Source: Fragilaria crotonensis
Taxonomy: Eukaryota > Bacillariophyta > Fragilariophyceae > Fragilariales > Fragilariaceae
DNA length: 64,000 nt
Assembly: GCA_022925895.1 (NCBI GenBank)
Contig: JAKSYS010000078.1
Span: 62,001 to 126,000 of the forward strand
Reading direction: 5' to 3'
The notes beneath the pieces were generated by a model. The model searched no databases and was not told where the DNA came from. It saw nothing but the letters and a program-made list of their open reading frames with translations. Positions 55,502 through 64,000 of the stretch are shown here, in pieces. Position 1 is the first letter of the stretch, and the number at the start of each line of letters is the position of its first letter. Both the position numbers and the translations under genes were made by a program.

Positions 55502-58500
55502 ATGACGCCCAGTAAACGTCCACCATCAACAAATCCCCTTGCAATTGCAGCTAGGAAAAGGCGTGCCAAACTTCGTCTCCTGTCCCAAGAAGGTGGTGAC
55601 CCTGTGGCTGCCACTCAGATGGCTGCCATTGCCATTCAGAACCGGGAGCAGACAAGACAAACACGTGCACAACGTCTGCAGCGGTCTCAAGAAGGTGACC
55701 CTGTGGCTGCCATTCAGATGGCTGCCATTGCCACCCAGAACCGGGAGCAGACACGACGAACACGTGCACAACGTCTGCAGCGGTCTCAAGAAGGTGACCC
55801 TGTGGCTGCCACTCAGATGGCTGCCATTGCCACCCACAACCGGGAGCAGACACGACGAACACGTGCACAACGTCTGCAGCGGTCTCAAGAAGGTGACCCT
55901 GTAGCTGCCACTCAGATGGCTGCCATTGCCACCCAGAACCGGGAGCAGACAAGACGCACACGTGCACGACGTCTGCAGCAGTCTCAAGAAGGTGATCCTG
56001 TGGCTGCCAGCCAGATGGCTGCCATTGCCACCCAGCACCGGGAGCAGACACAACATACACGTGCACAACGTCTGCAGCGGTCTCAAGAAGGTGACCCTGT
56101 GGCTGCCACTCAGATGGCTGCCATTGCCACCCAGCACCGGGAGCAGACAAGACATACACGCCAAAGTCACTCACACAGCACCCATGGCGCAGGTTATTCA
56201 TCTGCTCCTATCCCAGTCCGTCATGTACTTGGCCCATGCACTTTTGAGTGTCAGGGATGCTCTGCTCTGCATTTTCAGCAAGAAACATCTGAAAGAGGCT
56301 TCTTTTCATCTTGCTGTGCCAAGGGCAAGGTATCTCTCCCCCCTCTTGATCCCACACCAAATGTGTTGATTGAGCTTTTTCAAGAACCTGAAACATTCAT
56401 GCCATTCATACGTGCCTACAATTCTGCCTTGAGTTTTGCCTCAATAGGTGTTAATGTGGATGATGGATTGATTGATCGTACCCATGGAATTTATACTTTT
56501 CGCATTCATGGTTCAATGTACCACCGGTTGGGATCATTGCTTCCAGCACCTGGACAGCACCCTGCATTTGCACAGCTATATTTTTATGATACTGAACATG
56601 AAGCAGACAATCGTTTACATCATATGAATAAGTTGGACAAGCATACTATTGAATCATTGCAGCAAATGATTCAAAATGAAAACCGTCTGTATGGATTATT
56701 CAAGCAGGCTCTTGATGAGCAAACCTTGGTCAATAGTTCTGATGGGAATGATGTTGAATTGCCGGGCCACAATCTTACAATGCATATCTTGGAGCAACCT
56801 GAGTTGGACCACAGACGTTACAATCGTCCAAGTTCCAGTGAGGTAGCTGTGATTCTTCCTGACCAAGGTTCAGGGAACCGTGATATTCGAGTATTGCGTC
56901 ATGGTGGAGTGATTCAATCCATCTCAGAACTGCATCCTGACTATTCTCCACTGGCCTATGTCCTCCTGTTTCCAACAGGCAACCCACAAGGCTGGCATCC
57001 TGAAATGATGCAGACTGGTCCGAATGCTATGACTCCACCTTCTACAAAATTAACTTGCCTTATGCATGCTGCATTTCGGCTTTTTGTACGCCCTGCTCCT
57101 ATATTCTCCAATCACCTTCACCTTGCAGGAAAGCTATTTCATCAATACATTGTGGACTGCTATGCCCAAGTGGAACAAGGCCGCCTTAATTTCATCCGTC
57201 ATAATCAACCAAAATTGCGTGCTGAACTATATCAAGGCATTGCAGATGCTGTTGCTGGAGAGGATGTGACTAACACTCGACAGCTTGGCCGTCGAATCAT
57301 TCTGCCTTCATCTTTCATTGGAAGTCCAAGGAACATGCACCAACTTTGTCAGGATGCATTGGCAATTGTGCGCCGAATGGGCAAGCCAGATCTCTTTATT
57401 ACAATGACAACCAATCCACAGTGGCCAGAAGTCATGGATAATCTCCTTCCTGGCCAAACTGCAAATGACAGACCAGATTTGGTGGCACGAGTGTTTTATC
57501 TTAAGTTCACAGAGATGATGAGTGATCTCCAGAAACGACAAGTGCTTGGAAGAGTTGTGGCTTCTATCTACACTATTGAATTTCAAAAGCGAGGATTGCC
57601 ACATGCACACATTCTGGTTATTCTGGCAGAGAATGACAAACCCCGTACAGAATCTGACATTGATTGTATCATTTCAGCTGAGATCCCTGATGCATTGATA
57701 GATCCTGAGCTGCATGCAACTGTGAAGCGATGTATGTTGCATGGGCCCTGTGGCACCAAAGTTTCTCCAAATCGATGGCATAGTCTGAAATGTTGTAATA
57801 GTCCTACACACCCAGGTGAATGCACTGACAAGTATCCCCGCCCTTTCAAGATGAGACAACCTCAATGATGATGGATTCCTCAATATCATCGACGTGATGA
57901 TGGAAGGACTGTGACTGTTCGAGGAGCTGAGTTGGACAACCGCTGGGTAGTGCCTTACAATCGCTATCTTACCAAGAAGTATGACTGCCACATCAATGTT
58001 GAGGTATGCAACTCAGTGCAGGCTGTCAAGTACCTCTACAAATATGTATACAAAGGCCACGACTGTGCTGCAGTCCAGGTTGGTGAAGGTACTGATGAGG
58101 ATGAGATCAAGCTCTATCTTCAGGGACGTTATGTCTCTGCATCTGAGGCATGCTGGCGCCTCTTCAGTTTTCGTCTTCACTCTGAAAAGCCAAATGTGAT
58201 GCGCCTAATGTACCATCTTCCCAATCAGCAATCGGTTGTGTTCCAGGAGGATGAAACAATTGCCCAAGTACTTGCAAGGGGAGCACCCCATACACAGTTA
58301 CTTGCCTGGTTTGAACTCAATCAAAATGATCAGTATGCTTGCCAGTTCCTTTATCATGACATCCCTCAGCACTATAGATGGGATAATGCTGGGAAATGCT
58401 GGATACGGCGATCTCCTAATCACCAGCAGAAATTCCCACTGTATCTCGCCTCTACAGTGCTTCCTTCTTCTGGTGAGCGATACTTTCTGGCGCATGTTGA

Positions 58501-60410
58501 CTGTAATGAAGGGTGCAACAAGCTTTCAATCACTACGAACAGTGGATGGAGTGATTTGTCCAACATTTCAAGATGCCTGCCGTACACTGGGTCTTCTAGA
58601 CGATGATACTGAGTGGCATAGAGCCATGCAGGAAGCCACACAGATAGTGTCAGCATGCCGGCTCAGAAGACTCTTTGCAATCATTCTTTTCAACTGTGAT
58701 GTCTCTGATCCAAGGTCACTCTATCAATCTTACTGGGCTGCAATGTCAGAAGACTTTGCACACCATCACCCTGACTTCACTGAACAACAGCTGCAGGACT
58801 TCCTTGTGCGTGAACTTGATGCCCTCCTGGGGATGATGTACAGTCATTCTATATTTGAATGGGTACCATCCCTTCACACATGTCTGCTTGAGCATGCAAC
58901 TGCTGTGGACAATTCAATCAACCATTTGTTGCAATTACAGCTTTCATCATCAAGCAGTGAAATTCAACAACAGCTGGATCGCTTCCTCTTCTGAATGCCC
59001 AACAACATGCTATTTTTGATGCTGTCCTAGCATCTGTCAACAATAGTGGTACTCAAACTCAGCAAAATGTCTTCTTTGTTGATGGGCCTGCAGGCTCAGG
59101 TAAGACAGAGTTGTTTAGGATGATCCTTGCCAAGGTGCGCAGTGAAGGACATGTTGCTCTTGCAACAGCTATATCAGGCATTGCTGCCACCAACTTTGCT
59201 CCTTTGGGCCGTACACTGCACTATATATCTGGACTTCCAATTCAATTGTATGAAACATCCATGTGCAACCTATCAAAAGACAAGGCAGAAGTTCTGAAAG
59301 TTGCAAAACTTTGATCATTGATGAGATCACAATGCTTAAGGGTGTTGGTCTTGATGTTCTTTCACAGTCTCTTTGTGACTTGCTTGAATGTAATGATGCT
59401 CCTTTTGGTGGCTTGGTTGTCATTATGGGTGGTGACTTTCGTCAAGTGCTTCCTGTACTAAGCCATGCTGGAAGAGCTACCATTGTGCATTCAACTGTCC
59501 TACAATCTAAAGTCTGGCAAACTTCATCTGTGAACATAATGCAACTCTCTGAGAATATGCGATTGCGTATGGACTTAGAAAACACAAGTGACCCACAGCT
59601 GCAAGAAGTACTTTCCCATTTTGCATCATTCCTCTTGAGAATTGGTGAGGATGTGGAGCCTTCCCCAATAAATCTACCATTTTATATTTCCCAGCCTCAA
59701 GAAGTGAAAGAACTGGTTGAGCATGTGTTTGATGATTTTTCTTCTAATGATCCACTCTATTGGTCTGAACGTGCTATCCTATGTCCCAAAAACAAAGATG
59801 TTCAACAAATAAATGATATGGTATCATCAAGATTGCCTCATGATGAGCATGTATTTCTCAGTATTGACAACATCATGTCTGAAGAAACTGATGATCCTGC
59901 ATATACCCTCTATCCTCCTGAATTCCTGAACTCTTTGGAACCATCAGGCCTCCCACCACATCGCCTCACTCTAAAAAAAGGCATGCTGGTCATGTTACTC
60001 CGAAACCTATCAAGTACACTCAGCAATGGCACCCGACTCATTGTTCGCCGTATCTCACGGTCCATCCTTGAGTGTTCTGTTCCTACCTCTGCAGAAATTG
60101 TGGACATACCACGAATTGCTCTCCTTTCACCAGAAGATGAACTGCCATTCATCTTTAAACGACGACAGTTTCCAGTCCGGCCAGCATATGCAATGACCAT
60201 CAACAAGAGTCAAGGTCAAACATTGCGACGAGTGGGCATCTTTGTGCCACAAGGCGTATTTGCACATGGCCAACTTTACGTTGCTCTTTCACGAGTTCAG
60301 AACCCACATGATCTTTTGTATTTACTGGTGGTCATCCTTTGCAGAACATTGTTTACAAGGAGGTCCTCATTTCAACATTGTGCCCTCGGCATCATCAGCA
60401 ACAAAATTAA
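55502..60410 (+). pseudogene. Helitron Rep-helicase (RepHel) with N-terminal 33-aa repeats
   Basis: The preferred start is the ATG at 55,502 (MTPSKRPPSTN); the frame is open from 55,367. Six Arg/Gln-rich repeats are followed by a CxxC-type segment (CTFECQGCSALHF), the Helitron_like_N domain (HPDYSPLAYVLLFPTGNPQG), the Rep HxH motif in GLPHAHILVIL, and a Pif1-like helicase: GPAGSGKTELF (Walker A, 59,090), LIIDEITML (Walker B), GGDFRQVLPVL, and the C-terminal INKSQGQTLRRVGIF and YVALSRVQ. Rep nicks and joins DNA; the helicase unwinds the strand during rolling-circle transposition. Stops or frame shifts occur near 57,865, 58,500, 58,988, 59,305 and 60,320, so this copy is inactive. A SINE-like or host origin is excluded by the domain order. 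Confidence 0.87.
55589..56163 (+). repeat. Six 33-aa (99-bp) coding repeats in the Helitron protein
   Basis: Each unit reads approximately EGDPVAATQMAAIATQN followed by REQTRRTRAQRLQRSQ. The units differ by a few substitutions; the first has an extra Gly. The run is basic and probably helical, suggesting nucleic-acid binding. Confidence 0.88.
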
Positions 60411-60679
60411 ACAAGGTCACTGGCTATTTATAAGTAATATTTGGACAAACTAAACTAGCAAATTTCTATGAAATCATCACATCTTCCCTTTTCCCTTATG
60501 TACAGATACCACTACATACATAGCTTAGGAGATTACAATGCCTCTCAGTATTGCACTAGACACCAATACTATGCTGACTATGCTGCAAACTGGGTACTGT
60601 ACGTCCTGTAATACCGAACACATTGGAAACACAATACCCATATAACCTTTACTCCGATCAATTGTGAGGCACCCACTAG

Positions 60680-60976
60680 TTATAAATTAATTGTGTGCGT
60701 GCGTGCGTCTGTTACGGAGTATGACCACTCTGGGGTACTGTTGTACTGTTACGTGGATTACATGTACTACAGGTCTACAGTACATAAACGAAACGTGCGT
60801 CCGTGCGTCTGTTACGGAGTATGACCACTCTGGGGTACTGTTGTACTGTTACGTGGATTACATGTACTACAGGTCTACAGTACATAAACGACCAGTACGA
60901 CCAGGTTGGGGGTACTGTACGTCCAGTTTCCTGTAGTAGACACTCCGATCAAATGTGAGGTACATGTACCCACTAT
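60680..60976 (+). mobile_element. Non-autonomous Helitron unit attached to the Helitron 3' end
   Basis: Begins TATAAATTAATTGTGTGCG right after the CTAG of the larger element and ends ACATGTACCCACTA, with a diverged final base (CTAT). It contains a 100-bp tandem duplication: CTGTTACGGAG recurs at 60,709 and 60,809. The GGTTGGGGGTACTGTACGTC block matches the units at 1,279-3,214. Confidence 0.75.
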
Positions 60977-61553
60977 CGTAGTTTATATTAAATGTATAAC
61001 ATGTACGAAGAACGAGTTGCCATACTGGTACTCGCGGCTCGCGGTTCTTGCACTGTTGACTTGTCTGTCGCTTTGGATCTGGCTCCTCAAGCATCGGTCG
61101 AATCAAAGTAGTCGTGACACAACGTAAATCAGAAAGAAATCTAGTCAGAACACGGTCCTCCTCCCATGCTTTAGCATTGCCAAAAGAAGGTGTAGATGGG
61201 ACAACTCCAACAGTTGAAGTCACCCAGAAAAAGTACCTCCGCTTCCGAGTTTGAAAGGAATGTCGGAAAACATTGACATTCAGTCCATCACGAGTTTCAA
61301 ATGTGTTTCTTGGTGCCAAGCTTGCAAGAGGCATGGCTTTGTTCACTGCTCTCATCATTGAGGCAAAGCTAAACTTGATATCATCTCCAACATTGCACTT
61401 CATGTGCATATATGCATGGAGTTGTTCCGCAGGCAACCATCTTCCGTGGATAGCCTTGTCACTGAAAACTGTCCTCGTACACATGACGATAAAATTCGAG
61501 GGATTCAGTTTGCCCCCGAGTGACTCAGGAGTGCGATCGCTTATGGCGCTCAT
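60867..61553 (-). CDS. Unrecognised protein whose C-terminus runs into a Helitron
   Basis: An open frame of 228 codons from ATG 61,553 (MSAISDRTPESLGGKLNPSN). No known family; it has a coding-like composition with KCNVGDDIKFSFASMMRAVN and RKRRYFFWVTSTVG words, so a compact globular domain is plausible. The last 37 codons (YMYLTFDRSVYYRKLDVQYP onward) are read from the antisense of the Helitron unit 60,680-60,976, so the native 3' end was probably replaced or truncated by that insertion. No intron is obvious. It could be a real single-exon gene or an exon of a larger, damaged one. Confidence 0.5.
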   Translation of the reverse strand: MSAISDRTPESLGGKLNPSNFIVMCTRTVFSDKAIHGRWLPAEQLHAYMHMKCNVGDDIKFSFASMMRAVNKAMPLASLAPRNTFETRDGLNVNVFRHSFQTRKRRYFFWVTSTVGVVPSTPSFGNAKAWEEDRVLTRFLSDLRCVTTTLIRPMLEEPDPKRQTSQQCKNREPRVPVWQLVLRTCYTFNINYDSGYMYLTFDRSVYYRKLDVQYPQPGRTGRLCTVDL

Positions 61554-61943
61554 TGTTGTTGATTTGCGCTAATTAGACACGCGGGAGGTGCCGTTGATCA
61601 CAAGATAATTGATGATGAAGGTCATCGCTGATGAAGCATGAGAGTCGACGTGATAGACGCATCGGCGGAGGGAGGAAACTAAACAAAAATCATACCAGCT
61701 CTACTGAGGCTACCCTAATTTTCTTTTTTCTGCACCCAGCCATAGGGCTCATGGACATGGGACATTCAAAACCTTAAATGACAACGACGAACCTTCATAC
61801 TTGCATGCTCTGCCAATAGCCAACAAGGACAACTAACAACATTGAAGCATCCATGAGACCGGTAGATTGTTTTCCGAACAGAACATCAATGCAAAGGTGT
61901 ACTCAGAGAATAATTTATAACTTTGTCCTACTACTGCAGACCT
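61554..61943. other. Intergenic region between the unknown gene and UTP10
   Basis: No gene seen. It lies upstream of the minus-strand unknown gene and downstream of UTP10, so it may hold a promoter and a 3' UTR. Confidence 0.4.
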
Positions 61944-64000
61944 CTACCTGAGACTGTCTTCCAACGACTCCCCGAGAAACTCTTCAGAAAGATCCACGCA
62001 TTCTCGAGCAATGGCAGCCGTCCCTTCATCTGCTTCCAACAATTCAGAAAGAACCGGCAAGCACTCGGGCAGGAGTACCATGTATTCTTCACCCAGCGTT
62101 TGCATCAATTTCAGCAAACAGACAAGACCCGCGCGTTGAACCTCAACGCGCTCCTCGTAACCACATGCCGTCAAAACAGCGTGGTTCAGTGGTTTCCACA
62201 ATGTATCGTTCCCAGCGGCAGATGCCAGCGATACAAGACACGAGATGACACCGCCGTCATTGACAATCAATTCTTGGTACGGATTCTTGCCAATATCAGA
62301 GGATGACGATGATGACGCGAATGGAAAGTCACTCGGAACTCGAGATAACAAAAGAGCTGATAGTGGCTCTCGAAACAACGCATATCTATCTTCACCATCT
62401 TCACGGATCCAATTGCCACCATCTCTGGCATCGGCCGCAAAACCATGTCCAAGACAGGCAAGGAGCGCCGGTAGATACGTCAACGATTCGACAGTCCCCA
62501 CTTTGGCCTTTTTAACTTTCCGTGATGCGCATAGCACAGACACGGCAAGGTCCAAATCGGTCAACGCATCAGAAACAACAGTCGATAGGTATGGCAAGAA
62601 GATGGACTTGAGTTCCTTGGACAAGGCGGACGAAAGATTCCAAAAGGCGAACTTGCGGGTAGGATTGTCGTCGCCTCTCCACGTTCGAAGTCTGGCATAC
62701 ACTGGACGTAACTGATTCTCCGAAAGCTTCATCACAAGTGCAATCAAAACATTGCTAATGAGGTCAAAGGAGATGGTTTCTGTTTCACAGCAATACAGAA
62801 TAGAGTTCAAAACATGCCCCGTGACAGCTCCAATCTCAGCACGAGGCATTTGTTCAACAGCTGTGCTTGTCAACTTGAGCAGAGTTGAGGATTCGGAAGC
62901 AGTTGAACAGCTCTTTAGAGCCCTAGTTACTGCTGGAAGCAGTTGCCTTGCGGGTACTTTTCTGGCAAGAGAAGCAACCAGATCGATCTCTTCAGTCGTG
63001 TACGATGACAAAAGGGACGGCGATAGGACTTTGTCGAGGTGAGCGATGAGGAACTGTGGGACGTTTTCAGTTAATGAAGTCATCGCTCGAAGCATCGATG
63101 TTTGCAGCAGTTTGTTTTGGTACCGTTCAACGTCACCACCGTGTAACATAGAATCCGCAAGGAAACGAAGCAGAGCGTCAACAAGCTTTGAAGCATTGGA
63201 ATGCACCGAGCTTTCAACAATCGGACCAAAGTCGAAACACTCACTGCCAAAGTGCAAGCAAGCTGGTTGGCAATAGCTTCTCTTCCGTTCGTTCGAGACG
63301 CTAATCGGGACAGAGTTGATGTAAAGCTCGAAAGAGCATCGAGGAATGGCTTTGCCGTTCGTGGTGAAACATTAGCGGGCAAGCAGAATGTGCGACCGAA
63401 TTGCTCAACAACGATGGCTGCTGATTGCTGCCGCATCATTCCTTCGTCGTCATCCCTGACGTCTTCAGTGAGCCCGACGATCATGGGAAGCAGGTCGAGG
63501 AAGAGGGAGGCCTCTGGGGCTTTTGAACTGATTCCAGAGGCTCTTTCTGCTAAAAATCGCAGCGCTTTCGTACGAAGACCTTCATTCTCCCCGTCCTCAA
63601 TGAGAGATGTGGTGGAAGCAAGAAACGCGGGAATAGGCAGATAATGCTGTATAACTGATAACGCCTGGTCAATGTCGTCCATGCAGCGCTCAAGTATTTT
63701 TTTGTTGCTGCTGCCGTCATCCTGCGTTGCATCTAAGCATCCTTCAACTCGGGAAGATGTGGATTGAAGAAGAAGCAGATCCTGCCAAAGTTGGAGGCAC
63801 AAATTGGAGTCGTTCGAATTTGTCACATAATCCTCCATGGACGGCAACGATGAAATCTGGAGAATTACCCCACACAAATATCTGCAGTACCATAAAGCAA
63901 CATGCGAACTGTCCGAACCCCCACAGAGGTGCTTAACAACAAACACAAACATTGCATCCGCATCATGATGACTTGCATCAGCAACATAAAGCAGTAGGTT
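61944..64000 (-). CDS. UTP10/HEATR1-like U3 snoRNP protein, C-terminal part
   Basis: The frame is open at the window edge, so the 5' part is missing. Helical HEAT-type repeats run throughout. The BP28CT-like segment ENQLRPVYARLRTWRGDD, followed by FWNLSSALSKELKSIFLPYL, and the C-terminus LPECLPVLSELLEADEG to EEFLGESLEDSLR match the end of UTP10/HEATR1. This protein belongs to the t-UTP part of the small-subunit processome in the nucleolus and is needed for rRNA transcription and early 18S processing. The frame changes once near 63,255, between NQLAC and LHFGSECFDFGPIVE, with no usable intron there. Since the gene is normally essential and single copy, an assembly indel is a likely cause. Confidence 0.82.

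Larger units (their letters stand above)
54715..60679 (+). mobile_element. Autonomous-type Helitron (rolling-circle transposon), broken
   Basis: 5' end TCCTACTATATCCTACT at 54,715 preceded by A; 3' end CACCCACTAG at 60,679 followed by T. These ends match those of the non-autonomous units at 1,279-3,214, which have a verified empty site. The subterminal CACTCTGGGGTACTGTTG block (near 54,790) is shared with them. It encodes one Rep-helicase protein (about 55,502-60,410) with several frame breaks. Another short unit abuts its 3' end (60,680-60,976), a head-to-tail arrangement common for Helitrons. Confidence 0.85.

Noticed and set aside
55526-56201. Two long minus-strand frames of about 215 codons
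   Set aside because: They are antisense products of the 99-bp repeats in the Helitron protein; a repeat whose length is divisible by three keeps all frames open.

Overview
The window looks like nuclear DNA of a stramenopile alga, most likely a pennate diatom. Supporting signs are short GT-AG introns of 74-110 bp, a signal-peptide plus AWAFQ-type plastid presequence (26.1 kb), a DUF1800-DUF1501 protein, and a heavy load of LINE, Harbinger, Helitron and Copia sequence among compact host genes. The species cannot be fixed from the sequence alone.

Left part (1-25.8 kb). Two tandem copies of a DUF1800-DUF1501 secreted-protein gene frame this region: the 3' end of one (1-1,120) and a complete but frame-broken one (19,056-25,373). 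The flank of the first copy holds an array of three non-autonomous Helitron units (1,279-3,214), one of which contains a 923-bp MITE. Between the gene copies sits a 14-kb PIF/Harbinger DNA transposon (4,444-18,395, TTA target duplication, matching terminal repeats). An 8.8-kb LINE has jumped into the intron of its accessory gene, leaving a 15-bp target duplication.

Middle part (26-46 kb). Host genes are a plastid-targeted coiled-coil protein, an EamA/DMT transporter, agmatine deiminase, a choline-transporter-like (CTL/SLC44) protein on the minus strand, an M3 zinc oligopeptidase and a secreted Cys-rich repeat protein. The block from within agmatine deiminase, through CTL, to the first intron of the oligopeptidase is tandemly duplicated with its breakpoint near 37,655. 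Each gene kept one intact copy, and the second copies are decayed. A Copia fossil, a LINE 3' tail and a MITE-like inverted-repeat element fill the first duplicate.

Right part (47-64 kb). An ABCC-type ABC transporter carries several frame breaks. It is followed by a WDR76/Cmr1-like WD40 gene, an autonomous but broken Helitron (54,715-60,679) with a non-autonomous unit attached to its 3' end, an unrecognised gene whose 3' end runs into that unit, and the C-terminal part of a UTP10/HEATR1 ribosome-biogenesis gene cut by the window end.

Single-base frame breaks also appear in the normally essential, single-copy UTP10 and Cmr1/WDR76 genes. Some frame breaks may therefore be assembly indels, so pseudogene calls that rest on one or two indels are provisional.
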